Source: Lepeophtheirus salmonis (lineage: Eukaryota > Arthropoda > Copepoda > Siphonostomatoida > Caligidae). Taken from it: 64,000 nucleotides of DNA. A model generated the notes under the pieces. It worked only from the letters and a program-made list of their open reading frames with translations. It did not search any database and was not told where the DNA came from. Of this stretch, positions 25,140-36,934 are shown piece by piece. The translations under genes and the position numbers were made by a program. Each line of letters starts with the position of its first letter. The first letter of the stretch is position 1. The stretch spans positions 11,038,805 to 11,102,804 of the forward strand of contig NC_052132.2 in assembly GCF_016086655.4 (NCBI RefSeq), written 5' to 3'.

Positions 25140-25310
25140 TATGTATTTTAGTCAAAACTATTGACACACAACACATATCAACCCACAGCCCAGTTTAATG
25201 TTTAATATGTTATGTCTTTAAGTTATTTATTTTGGAAGGTGTGTTATGGAAATGTTTTGACAATCAAAAGGTTGTCTTCAGTTGCAAAACGTTGAGAACC
25301 TCTACTCTAC
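25140..25310 (+). repeat. hAT-like terminal fragment
   Basis: Ends TTTTGACAATCAAAAGG...TTGCAAAACGTTGAGAACCTC. A CAAAAxGTTGAGAACC end is typical of hAT elements (TIR CAGxGGTTCTCAAC). It aligns with 54340-54485 (CAGTTTAAT, GGAAGGTGTG, TTTTGACAATCA). Confidence 0.45.
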
Positions 25311-26519
25311 AACTTCTACAAGGTACCCACTTCATAAAAAAGATAATTGAAGGGGTGGGGCATTCAATAAAAAAAATTGTTTAATTTTTTTAAATTATCA
25401 ATTTTTCACAAAGGAAGTAATATCCTAATCCTAATGAGGTTTATTTTCTAGTGATGTTTTCGTTGATTTTTTTTTATTGAAAAGTAATTTTGCCACGTGG
25501 GAGACCAAAAATCTAAAACTGAGATTACAGGGCATTGAAAGACTAATTTCTACCTTAAATTTTAAGAAAAAAAATTGCTTGAGTACAATTGATCTCACAG
25601 ACTACAGGCCACGTTGAACTATTTTTATAAATGAGTTACTTTAATTAAGTCTAAGGACATGGGTGATAAAAAATCTTAAATAGTGAAATATCATTTCCTG
25701 TCAATTGCATAAATGACCGAAGCTAGTATATTTGAACGGCACTTGAAAGGTCCAACCTCACGATAATTCAAAATGTAATTCCAATCCTTAAAAATGAATT
25801 GTTTATACACGTATAGTATATGATAGAACGGTTAATCCAACTTTCCTCGGAAATAAAATGTTGAATCTGTAACTCAATTTAATTAAGGGTTCTGACATCT
25901 TAAGGACGAAGAAATTTCGATGAATTTTTTAAAATTAATCAAAACACTTTTGTATAGGTATACTACATATGTACATACATAACTATCAAATAGTTAGGTA
26001 GTAAATATGATTGAAAAATAGTTCATAATAAGTAAATACAAATGAATTTCATTATATTATACATTTGTCAAAACACGATAAATGAGGAAGCTATTGTCAT
26101 TTAAACATATATTTCAAAGGAATATAATTTGTGGTTCATTTTAATTAAATTGAGTGTTTGGTGGATTATTTCAGTCATAATGTTTGTGAATCAAACAAAA
26201 TACCCCAATCCACTCAGATCATCTTAAAGGAAAAGAAAGTCTGAAGTTGTATACATACACTTTGATCTAAGGAGATCCAAGTGTACATATATGATCAAAT
26301 ATAAATATTTGCCTTACTCTAAACGTTCTTAAAAAGACAAATTGTATGGATAAACTGTTGGTTGTTTGCTTAGATTTTATATTAAAATGAACAAATGGGA
26401 TGTAGTACTTTTTACATTTATGATTATTTGGTCGAAGTGAAGATATAATATTCCTAACATATCACTCTGAAATAAGTTATACTAAAAAAACGAAGAAAGA
26501 AATGAAATATTAGGCTTAT

Positions 26520-26675
26520 AACTAGAGTCGTGTCAGTCCTTATTTAGAATTGAAGACTGCAGGACCGTCCTATATCAAAGGACTGACAGTCTTAAAGAGT
26601 GGTCTTAAAAACTAGTAGGACTTGTTTTAAGACTTGACTGGGCCCAATAAGTAAGGACTGAGACAACAATAGTTA
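26520..26675. repeat. R3 (CAGTCC) MITE-like element, compact copy
   Basis: Ends form an inverted pair: TGTCAGTCCTTATTTAG on the left and CAATAAGTAAGGACTGAGACA on the right. Internal TGCAGGACCGTCC, GGACTGACAGTCTTAAG. Confidence 0.55.
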
Positions 26676-27089
26676 TACTAGTATTTTAGAAAATGTGAAC
26701 AGACGGTATTTAAAAAAAAAGATATGATAACCCCGACAATTTGATTTTTTTTTTTTTTTTAGTTGAGCAACATAGCAGTTATGGCGTTTTATAACATTAG
26801 CTACAAATACATATCCTACTTCGTATCTAGCACCAACATAATTAGAAATGACTCATATGTCAATCTTTAATTAGTTCATGAATCCTACCAGAACTTAAAC
26901 GTATATCTTCCCAACAGATCCTTAGTATTACATTCCGTTTTTCATTAACATACACACTAACGATTACTTTATCCTTGGATATTCTCTCTTCAATAATTAA
27001 AGAATAAGGATCAGGGATGGATAAAATATGTTAACCATTTTTGTAAAAATAAAAGTGGTCATCCTAAAACAATAAAAAAAGTTTAAGGA

Positions 27090-27260
27090 AAAAAGCAGCT
27101 TAGCCCTCATGACATTTTATTTGATCAACTGCAAGCATTCGTAAGAGTAACGAAGTAAACACAAATTCCACTCCGTTTATACCTATAGGACATATAGAAT
27201 GGAATTATTCTGATGTCGATCCTCAAATCTATTCCGAGTGAATAAGATTATTCAAGACTT
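27090..27260 (-). repeat. Dispersed repeat R2 copy
   Basis: The minus strand reads CACTCGGAATAGATTTGAGGATCGACATCAG, TATGTCC, TTCGTTACTCTTACG, GCTTGCAGTTGATCAAATAAAATGTCATGAGGGCTAAGCTGC. Confidence 0.55.
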
Positions 27261-27659
27261 TTAATCGATTTTTAGCCTCACATACGTCCCTTTGGTCACG
27301 AGGAACGTATGGGTACGTCAGGGACATTTTAATATTTATTTTTATAAAACCACTATTCATCTTAAAAATAATTTTCTTATTCTCTAATTTTATTCATATT
27401 ACCAAAATATCTGTAGACTTTTTGTGGTAGACATCAAAACACTGGGGATGAAACACACCTCTTACAAAAATAATAAGTTTTATTTTGAAAGTGGAGTATT
27501 TTTTTACAAATTTGACAGCATTTTTTGTCTAACTGACCAATAATTCAAAGTATGAGACACCTGTATTCCGTTGATGTGAATGGGTTAATTACAAAAACAA
27601 GTGAAGAAAGAAGGCATAAAAAAATATACATTTTTTACTACCCTTACAATGAATATCAT

Positions 27660-27930
27660 GTGAAAATAAAGGATGCACGTCAACACCAAATCAAGCTAAA
27701 AATATTTTTCTCAAAACTGAGTGTGGATTACATTTGCATTCTTCCACAAACTAGCATCCATTTCAATAAAAAAAAAGTTCACATTGAAACTCTCCTTAAG
27801 GTTATCATCTAATAGCTAAAGTACGTGAATATCTTAGCCTATCCCACAAATTGTAATATAAGTCGATAGTTGACCTAAATATGTCTATAAGATATTGGGC
27901 TGTCCGTATGTACGAAGTAAAAAAAATTGC
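27660..27930 (+). repeat. Dispersed repeat R1 with an open coding-like segment
   Basis: The open frame at 27552-27812 contains ARQHQIKLKIFFSKLSVDYICIL, shared with two other copies. Downstream are CCCACAAATTGTAATATAAG, GATAGTTGACCTAAATATGTCTA and GATATTGGGCTGTCCGTATG, the R1 3' part. Confidence 0.55.
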
Positions 27931-28679
27931 ACCAAAGTTTAAAAACTTAATTCTAAAAGCCTTTAAATGTTAAAATGAATTAAAAACAAAAAATTAAATG
28001 AAAAACACCATAAAACATGAAACAAAACCAACAATAATAATAACAAAAATTATTAGAAAAACACTTTCAAAGTCTTTGATGTTCTTTCACATATTTTAAC
28101 ATATCTAGTTATAGATTTTTTTGTGCATTTGAATTTAAAGGCATTGTAAAAACATTCCAGGTGAAGTTTTTTTTTTATTTTATCTTGGTAGATGCCTATG
28201 TAAAAAAAGGTTAAATTACTTTTTATTAAAGTTATTAAATATATTATTTAACTTCTATTATTTTAGCTTTATAACTTTTAATGCATAACATTCTGACAAG
28301 AAATGATGAGCATTTTCCTTTAAGGTTTTGCAAAAGAAGAAAAATCTATCCTCAGGCTATACATTCAATAGTAAGTGCTTTTGTGATTACTCTTTATTGG
28401 AACAACTATGGTAGAAATTTAAAATATTTGTTGGACTAAGCCCTAAAAAATTTCCAAATACTTTAGTTCGAATTTTAGTCGAAAACGTAAAGGTCTTCAA
28501 AAATCTTTTTAATCAAATTCATTATGAAAATAAATTCAAACTATGCTAGATTAAGTTTTTGATCTGAAAAATCTATTTTTGATTATCGTAATAGTAAATA
28601 CTTAGAAACACGAAGTTTTATTCAAATTTGATGATAAAAAGTTGGCTGTAAATGTTTTGTTTTATGCCCCATTTACAGT

Positions 28680-29337
28680 GTTAGCCGATTGGCTAAATTT
28701 CCGGGTTAACAAATTCTTTCAAAATTGATATTACTATTCAATATAATCTCCATCAAGAGTGACACAATCATTCACTTTAATGCCACTTATAGTCCTCACT
28801 TTCAGTAATAACCTTTTTATCCTTACTTTAAGAATTGTTTTAAATGCACAAACAGCTATTAGTCGCAGGGAGCCAAATCTGGAGAGTGAGGTGCATGCAG
28901 AAACAACTTGAAGTGGAATTCATGTAGTTTTGTCATTGTTTGGATTGATTTTTGACACGGTGTGTTAACATAATAAAAAGCACACACTTCTCTTTCTTTA
29001 AATGAGGCCGTTTTTGAAACGCTCTAACAAGGCTATATAATTATCACTTTGATGGAATCCCACTTTTCATTGTAGTCTATAAATATTATGCCATGCACAT
29101 CCCAAAATATCGAGGCCATAAGCTTTTCAGCTGAGTCTTGTACTTTCAGGTGCTTTGGACGAGGTTCATCTTTTGTTGTTGACTCAGATTATGATAGTTT
29201 GTATCATCCAAAGTGTATTGATGGATGCAATGAAATAATTCCGGTCTGTTACATTTAAACATGGCTAAACACTTTTCAGAATCATTAGCACGTTGTTGTT
29301 TTTTGTGGCCTACAGTAAGAAAACGCACCACCCACAT
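28680..29337 (-). pseudogene. mariner transposase remnant, C-terminal half
   Basis: Reading the minus strand downward: WVVRFLTVGHKKQQRAND, SEKCLAMFKCNRPE, SAEKLMASIFWDVHGIIFIDY, the TPCQKSIQTMTKLHEF block (where DNAPxH is normally followed by xxMAKLxEL), then HAPHSPDLAPCD with the last catalytic Asp. It closes with NDCVTLDGDYIE and TAG near 28735, the typical C-terminus of irritans-type mariners. Frameshifts and stops are present. The copy stops abruptly at 29337, where the long-TIR element begins, and resumes at 33019. Confidence 0.82.
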
Positions 29338-32300
29338 TTAACTGTGGGAGCATTCCATGTCAAGTGTACACACCCTTCTTCTATCACCATCACCGATTTT
29401 GATAAATTTTGGTCAGGATGTTTATCTCATCAAAGACACAATATATATCTAAAATTTGATACTTGTGGAGGAGCAAGTACCCGTTTGGGAGTCCCTCAAA
29501 GTTTGGCCCGCTTCAAAAGACCTTTGTACTTTGGTATGCCATTACTAAATATATAAGAATGAGACAATTTAATTTTTTTTATTAAAATATTTTTAAGAGT
29601 ACGAGCTCCAATTTATATTTTATAAGAATATAGCATATGTGCAAAAAATATTATGAAAATCCTATTGCAAAGTATAAAAAATGGGGCCCAACCCTGCTTC
29701 AAATTTGAATTTGCCAATTTTTTGTAAGAAGTTAAACCTACTCATATTCTATATGTGTCCAAAAAATTAGAATGGGATCTCAATTGGATCATCTTCATTC
29801 AGGTCTATAACTGGAAAAGGTCATAATCGCCATATTTGTTAATTCTGGCTTAGTCACTAAAAAAATGATATAAATATACTAATCTTTACAAGTTTTGTAA
29901 TACATATAGGTGTACTGCAATTTTTCCAAATTGTATTATTGTAACATTTACACGTATTTGAGTGGTTTTTTCCTTGTCTTATCCTGTTTGACAATGCTCC
30001 GGTTGAATGTATAACGTGAATTATATAATTGATTGGAACACATGCATTGAAAATAATAGAGTTACTTGTATTTTCTTGTTGATATGTATTTGCATTTTTT
30101 GTTTATTACATATAGACTAATTCGTCTTTCGAATATATAGTAATAAAGTGCCGTATTATAGAGCTTAAAATGAAGTAAATTATTTTTCAAAATATAATCG
30201 TATTAAATTGCTTACTTGCATCGTTAGTTAATATGGTTTAAAAAAAAAATTTTGTGTAGATCCCACAAACATTCACATGAAATTAATTTTATTGAAAAGA
30301 TCTTTTAAAAGCCTCAAAACCTCTGTTGAGCAAATTTACTTTGTTACTAGAGCCGGAAACAGGCTTTGCTCTAGATGTAGAAAAACGCTTCCCAATCTAA
30401 AAAATAATGACGAACAGGAATCTCCAATACCAAACCTGGAAATTATTAGTTTCCATGAAGCTATATCAGTCAGAGCAAGTGAAACCTTCTTCTAAAGACG
30501 ACAAAGTATTTGGGAAGAGCACTGAAATTGAAAATTTAAACTGTTCATTGTCTGTACTTGGAAAAGTCCAATAGATCTACGAAAAGCTACCTGATCTAAA
30601 AACTATGTAATCTCAACACGCAACAGAGTAAATGAATCTGTAAAAAGAGACCAGACATGGTTCCTTGTCGTAGTGTGATAAATACCCCAAGTACTACATT
30701 ATTTCAGGAAAATTGGATGCCTTAAGTAATTGAAGGACTCCATGAGAAATACCAGCATTCAACTAATACCGAACCGACTCAGATACTGACAATATTCGCG
30801 TGACAATGAGTGTGAGAGTAATGATGCAGTATTTTAGCTGCTCACAACGAACGGCATTTTAGTTTCAATTTCAGAACGAGAGAGGTATATTGGCATCTCC
30901 AACCAAAAGCAGGGAAAGGAAATACCAAATGATGAAGTAAACAAAGTAGTTGAATTTTATCGTCCTGATGAATCAAGCAGGATATTACTTTGGGAAAAAG
31001 ACTGTGTCGTTGTACGAAAACATGCTTGTAAAACTACATTACAGAAACGGTTAATTTAGAACAATTCGAGAGAACTATTTCATAACTTTAAAGATAGTAA
31101 ACGCGATTCATGTATAGGTTTCTCGAAATTTCCTCTCTCCAACCTTAAGAGTGCGTTTGTTCTGGTGCAAGTGGGACACACAGTGTAGTTGTTCGTACTA
31201 TTCCCCAAAATATAAAGCTTATAATCATGGGATTAAGAATGCCGAAGATAACGGAATATCGCTCCTACCGTCACATTGTTGCTTCTTTAGTTTGCAATCC
31301 TGCATTGCCCAGTTGTTTCTATCGTAAATGTTAAAATTGCAGAATAACTGACTTGCTCAAGGATAAATTGCTCGACCACTTTGAGGAAAATAGTATTTAT
31401 GAAGAACAATTTCAGCAGTGGATATCAACGGATAGGTCAGAAGTTACTAATATAGTACTTCCAATCCAAAATTTTGTTGAAATATTTAGGACAAAGCAGA
31501 AAAGCTGGCAGACACGACTTCATTACTAAGGCACATAGTAATTTTTTGAAAAAAAAAATCTGAAATTATGGAAGGTAAATTTGTTGTAATTGGAGACTTT
31601 TCTGAAAATTGTAGCATTGTAGTACAGGATGCTGCTCAAGGTTTTCATTGGAATTCCTCGCAGGCACGATACACCCCTGGGTCTTACATTACAAAAAAAA
31701 AAAATGGGAATCGTTCCCATGACTCACTTACCATTATTTCCGACTACAACTCCCATGATGTAGTAGCTACAGTATATTTGTTCCAGCACAAACTAACAGG
31801 ATATGTTAAGGCCACGTTCGTATTTATAATAAAGATGTATTGCTTTTCCGATAGTTGTGCAGGTCAATACAAAAATTGTAAAAAAAAATTAAGCCTACTA
31901 TATGACGAAGCGGATTTTTATAAATCCCTGCTGAGTGATATTTTTAAGCCACTAGTCATGGCAATGGGCCAGCAGATAGAGTCGGAGGGACAATTAAAAG
32001 AGAAACCACAAAAGAGAGCCTTTGCCGCCCATACGAGAATCAAATCACTAAACCGATTCATTTGTTCGGGTTTGTTTCTAACCATTTAAAATCAATGAAG
32101 TGTGAATTTTGCACACATGCTGACTACAAAACTAAGAAATTTTTAAAAAAAAGAGGTTGAACAGTGTAAAAACCATTTTAAGTACCCAGAAGCTTCATGG
32201 ATTTATACCTGAAATAGATACATCTCTTAGAGTTCAGGAGTACAGCGCTGCAGCTGAGTCAAGTGGTTAATACAGGATACTATTCTGGAAAATCAAAATA

Positions 32301-33018
32301 AAAAGTCTGCTTTACATAATTTCATAGAATTTGCAAAACATTTATTTTCGTCCTTTGAAATAATAAAATATTTTGTTTTGATAAATATGATAAATGATAC
32401 AATGACATACACATATGACAAGAATATGAATATTTAAAATTTAGAGGGGATAGAAAGGAAGAATACCACAAAATTACTTATGTTTTTAAATAAAAAGACG
32501 GAATTTACTGTTATGGCGATTATGACCTTTTCCAGTTATAAGCCTAAATAAAACAGATCCCATTGAGATCCCACTCTAATTATTTGCACACCAATAGAAT
32601 ATGAGTGAGTCAAATTTCTTACAAAAAATTGGGGAACATCAATTTTGAAATATGACTGTGGCCCCATTTTATATATTTGGCAATAATATTTTCATAATTT
32701 TATTTTGTACATATGCAATTTTTAAAAAAAAAAATATGAATTGAAGCTCGTACTCTTAAAAATATCTTTAGCGAAAAAAAAATGAAATCGGTATATTCTA
32801 AATGCAGTAATTACTTAATCAAGTTCCAAGGTCTTTTGAAGGGGGGAAAATATTGAGGGACTCCCAAACGGGCCCTTGCACCTTCACTAGTCTAAAATTT
32901 TACATATGTTGTTTCTTTGACAGGATGAACATCCTGACCAAAAAAATTATCAAAATCAGTTGTGACTTTGTTAAAAATTTCAAAAAAAGTGTGTAAACTT
33001 GACATGGAATACCCCAGT
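29338..33018 (+). mobile_element. 3.7-kb DNA transposon with ~0.5-kb terminal inverted repeats
   Basis: A complete but decayed element. 29341-29846 is the inverse of 32501-33022: landmarks such as ATTCCATGTCAAGT, GGTCAGGATGTT, GTTTGGGAGTCCCTCAA, TTTTTAAGAGTACGAGCT and AACTGGAAAAGGTCATAATC recur in order on opposite strands. The outer ends read about ACTGTGGGAGCATTCC (left) and CACTGGGGTATTCC (right, reversed). Between the repeats lies a broken plus-strand ORF (next entry). The element sits inside a minus-strand mariner whose two halves abut its ends, which independently fixes the boundaries near 29338 and 33018. TTAA is present at the left end (29338-29341) but not at the right, so the target duplication is unresolved. 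Confidence 0.85.
30277..32310 (+). pseudogene. Broken transposase-like ORF of the long-TIR element
   Basis: Several frames line up in order with a protein family common as 'uncharacterized' or repeat-derived proteins in arthropods and cnidarians. The pieces are: an N-terminal CSRCRKTL knuckle (about 30370); VNKVVEFYRPDESSRI...KDCVVV...QKRLI (30935-31058); CIGFSKFPLSNLK (about 31110); GDFSENCSIVVQDAAQGFHWN (31595-31655); SDYNSHDVVATV (about 31740); CFSDSCAGQYKNCK (31841-31885); and, after a frameshift, SHGNGPADRVGGTIKR (31954-32001) followed by ESLCRPYENQIT. A CEFCTH motif and a basic tail end at 32160. A further piece, TILSTQKLHGFIPE, follows near 32190. I infer that the acidic and His residues in the DFxEN, SDxxxHD and FSD blocks are catalytic, as in DDE-type enzymes. 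Stops and at least two frameshifts make it non-functional. Superfamily name not assigned. Confidence 0.75.
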
Positions 33019-33480
33019 GCTTTCTCAAGGAAAAATGTTCATGTAATATAAAGACAACACGTTGTTATGATATCTTTAACATTCAATATTTGAAAAGGAT
33101 TATTTGGATTTTTTCTGCTGTTACCGCCTCATTTGGATACTCACTACCTTCTGCATCATGTTGGTCTGTTAGACTACACTTGAAATTAGCAAGACAAAGT
33201 TTAATTGTTGTTTTTGATTTTGTAGAGTCCCCACAAAAGTTTTCAAGTCTTGCTTAGATTGAAAATTATTTTTTCCTACCAAGAAGCAGTGTAGGATAAA
33301 ATCACGGAATTGTTTTTCATGTGATGTTTTGGAAAAAACAAAAGTAGCTTCACAATTAGCAGAATAACTTATCATGAGCGGACTTTTGGCGGAATATATT
33401 TTTGCTTTTGACAATTTCTTGAACATACATTTTTTCGATGGACTATTTTGCACATTTTACCAAAAATGATATTTTTATTT
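33019..33480 (-). pseudogene. mariner transposase remnant, N-terminal half
   Basis: This is the missing N-terminal part of the mariner split by the long-TIR element. The minus strand reads HEKQFRDFILHCFLVGKN from about 33320, which corresponds to the mariner start (usually ME-KxFRxLIKHCFLxGKN). It continues with QSKQDLKTFVG, then after a frameshift QHDAEGSEYPNEAVTAEKI (DAERSGRPxEAVTPExI in intact copies). It ends with VVFILHEHFSLRKH up to the junction at 33019; intact proteins continue LCARWVPRLLT, which is found at 29337. About three codons are lost at the junction. The 94-codon open frame at 33169-33453 is part of this relic plus its leader, not a host gene. Confidence 0.78.
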
Positions 33481-34124
33481 ATTGATATATAGCATTGTAT
33501 GCTTTAGTTCCATTAAAAATGACAGTATGATAAATAAATATTGTTTTATTTACTAGATATGTCATATAGATAAATTGTTTAAACATGTTTTGTTGAAACA
33601 GAGAGCAAACTGATTAATTAAAAATAAATGATAATAAATACATATCTTGTATTGTATTTCATAATGCACAGTCGACATATGCTTAAAGTAAATATCAAAT
33701 AAAGGTCAAGAAACATGTATGAGCCTAAGGAAAAAAGAAAAATAACGTATCATTTTTCATTTTTAAATAATCGTAAGAAACATTCGCCTGAGGGTCACAA
33801 AAAGACATATTGATTTAAAATATGATTATAACAAATTTTGAGGCAAGATTATGTTCTACATGTGTAAATAATAACTGTTTAATTTACAAATAAGCAATGT
33901 GTACGTCTAACAAATTTTAAAAATGAAACGCTAAAGAGGGACTAAAAAATAATAAATTCATTAAATTAAAAAGTTACGTAGATTTTAAATAAGGGTTTCA
34001 ACTGGAGCAGACTAACAAGGGGTGGCAATAAAATTTAGCATAACCAAAATTAGAGGCAAAATATAAAATTGGGCCTATAGAAAATCCTAGTTCACAAAGG
34101 AAAAGTAAAATAAATAAAATGGAA

Positions 34125-34320
34125 TATCTATAGCTCATGGACAGGACGCTCGGGAGTTATCCTTTTGAAATTGATGTGTGTACATTTGCATCCCGGTGAT
34201 TCCTAGATAAAGAAATATACTTTGTATATATGGATTTCACCAAAAGATTCCTAGGTTAGATGGAGTAATTGTAATACTATAATGTTCACTTACACTTAAT
34301 CAGTGCAACTCCATCTAAGC
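34125..34320 (+). mobile_element. tRNA-derived SINE, second copy
   Basis: Same family as 24845-25045. The head begins TAGCTCATGGACAGGACG (34131; the A box has lost one A), the B-box region is ATTTGCATCCCGG (about 34184) and the body continues GATTCCTAGATAAAG. The tail is TACTATAATGTTCACTTACACTTAATCAGTGCAACTCCATCTAA, ending near 34318. TTAGATGGAGT and ACTCCATCTAA flank the tail as an inverted repeat. Confidence 0.6.
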
Positions 34321-34329
34321 AATTAAAGG

Positions 34330-36375
34330 GGTATTCAAAAAAATCAAACTTTTTTATTTCAACTAAAAGGGTTGCATTGATATTTTCAATTAGGTTTATT
34401 TAAAAATCCAAAAAAAAAAATTCAATACCGATGGACTTCTTAAATTAAAAAAATAAGTATCATTATCTATTTGCAAACAGAAGAGTATCCCCAAAAATAA
34501 GTTTTGTGTTAACTAATCCCACTCTTTTCTACGAGCCTCTAGATATGACCATTGTGAAGTACACTCAAACTAATTTAAAAATAAGGATGATCATCTAAAG
34601 TGCATATAAATTAAATATTAATCTTCATAAGAAATGCCTTAATGCAAAATATGCCTCATATATTAGTGGTTCTACATTATAGGCAGGTATTATAAGAATG
34701 CTAAGAAAGAATTATAATTATCATTTATGGAATGTTGACGATAGACACATATATCATCTGATAATTTCACTATAAGAGGCTAAATATTATAATTTAAAGA
34801 ACAAAAATAGACCAAAAAGTATTTGTGAATGTTTGAATACTAGAGTAATAATTTTTAAAGTAAATAAGTGTCCTGTAACGCTAATAAATAACTTTTGACC
34901 TAAAAATCCACCAAATGGCTTAAATTTGATTTTACTAAATGACCCATAAATTATTTTTAATGACCATTGATATGAATACATCAATACAATTTTAGCCTAA
35001 TTTTTTAACGCGTATCATTTTATATTTTGGGAGTCACAACAGAAAATTTATTTTAGTTTTATGAAAAGAAAGTGCCCACACAATATTGCCCTCCCAAATA
35101 TTTATATCGGAAATTTCCAAAAATATATTATATTTGAATTGATTTATCTAGGGATCCGTTGATAACTTGACACCTGCAAAAATAAAGTTGGGAAAATGGT
35201 AAAAACTGAAAATCTCACCTGTTTGATAAGGACTGTGTCATAAATTAGCTTATTTATGATGATCATTTTTGAAAAAAAAGTAATAGATAGTGGCCGTAGA
35301 AGCTGCCAAATACATAACAGTTTTAAAAAATTTAAAGAAGGTCCTTTGTGGCTCTTGAATTGGCGGTGGTGGTTTTTAATATACCTCCAAGATCCAATTT
35401 TATTCTTCATAACCTGTTGACAAGAAGCATGGAAATGCTACGGTATAAGGGGTTATCTGAAGTGACAGCGGTGGTTTTTAATATTGTCTTGAGGTTCCAC
35501 AGATATCTAATAAAAATCTTGTCTGCTGGATTACAACTTGACAAATTGGGTTATTTTACTGTCGTCCATCTGTACATGGGAAAATTATGATCTGATACTC
35601 CAATGGGTCAGACCATTTTGTAGATGGAACAAATTGGTAGATGAATCACTGTCAATGTTAAATCATTTTGGACCATTTTCAGGCGATGACAATTTTCCTT
35701 AGGACAATTTTCTAATGGCTATATTCCGAAGGGCAGTCCTCTGTGCATAGATATTTAATATTCAGCTTGTTAAGAAAATTTATTTGTTTATTTTTTCATC
35801 TAGGAGTAGACTGTAACTTTATACCTTTGAAGATATTTGATAATGCATTCAAATTATCATCTCTTGTAATAAATGGACTTTATGCACATTATTAAATTAT
35901 GTGAAATTTTCACCAAAAATAAATTGGAAAATTTATTATTCTAAATGTTTATAGCAAATTAGTATCAGTCAGATAAATATTTACTATGTTGATAAATTCA
36001 TGTGGTTGGTGCTATTTTTAAACTTTTAATAAAAGCTCATAAATAATAATACAAATAAAAAATACAAGAAATCCATAAAAAAGCATTAACACTTATTAAA
36101 AAGGGACTATACAAACTAGGGGTTCTCTCCCAGGATTCCAGAATTTCGCTGGGTGTGACATCTAGAAAAAAGTCTCTAATATTCTTTGGTTAATTATTTA
36201 ATAATATTAGCTCTAATTAATTAAATTAGACGTTGTATGCTATTTGTTCGAAAAGTCATGGAATGTTTTTAAAGTTGAATAGATTTCGTAGTCATTTTTA
36301 AAAACATCCTGTGCGAATTTTGTATGCAGTAGTGTAAAAAGTGTGGTCAGCCATTTAGATCAGACTGAATTTTCT
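34330..36375. other. No gene recognised
   Basis: AT-rich; frames at 34787-34984 and 35144-35590 carry no recognised motif. The short direct repeat at 35355 is listed separately. Confidence 0.45.
35355..35500 (+). repeat. Short direct repeat
   Basis: GCGGTGGTGGTTTTTAATAT at about 35360 and CAGCGGTGGTTTTTAATATTG at about 35466 begin two ~35-base similar segments. The 80-codon plus-strand frame across them is not otherwise recognisable. Confidence 0.35.
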
Positions 36376-36379
36376 TCAG

Positions 36380-36930
36380 TTGAAAAATTAAGCCAAAATA
36401 TGGAATTTGCCGTTCTAGTTTACGCCTGTTACACCAACATAATGTACATAGTCAGATAATAGACGTTAAGGAGGATAAGGAAGCGACTTGAAGCTGGAAA
36501 TAACATTAAAAACAAATTTCGAATTGGTCAACCAATCAAAATAACTCAAGAAGCTGCCTGAAAGGCGTTTGAAACTAATTCAAGAATGAAAATGATTGTA
36601 CTGGTATTTATTCCTGGCTAACTCCACGGTGTTTAGAGCCTGGTCGTAAGTGTCTATGACTTCAAAAATGAACTTTGCTTACTGAGGTAGAAAAAAACAA
36701 AACCAAAACACTCGATTTCTGCACTGTAAACGCATCCTAAATGAACATAAACATAATGGAAATAGGATCATTTACTATTGATCCTGTTAATAACAGGCAA
36801 AATGATAGATATAGAACTCTTCATGAATTCTGGGAAAACGGTACTTTGAAAGATAAACCCATTTTCTGAACATTCAGACCATCTAGTTGGTTACAGGAAA
36901 TATTTTTATGATGTTGGGATTCTGACACAG
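36380..36930 (+). pseudogene. Tc1/mariner-like transposase pseudogene
   Basis: Plus-strand frames give RRIRKRLEAGNNIKNKFRIGQPIKITQEAA and KAFETNSRMKM (the paired helix-turn-helix and linker region), then jump to SFTIDPVNNRQNDRYRTLHEFW, the segment around the first catalytic Asp (DExxFTVDPVxNRQNDR). The remainder is lost. The RMKM segment matches the copy at 55290-56220, so the two belong to one family. Confidence 0.72.
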
Positions 36931-36934
36931 ACTA

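Noticed and set aside
29293..29556. 87-codon plus-strand frame at the left end of the long-TIR element
   Set aside because: It crosses from mariner antisense into the terminal repeat, and the inverted partner repeat does not keep the frame open.
33012..33030. TTAA target duplication for the long-TIR element
   Set aside because: TTAA is present at the left junction (29338) but the right junction reads CAGTGCTTTC, so the duplication is not supported.
33169..33453. 94-codon minus-strand frame as a possible host gene
   Set aside because: Its second half is the mariner N-terminus (HCFLVGKN), continuing in other frames to 33019; the first half is leader sequence.
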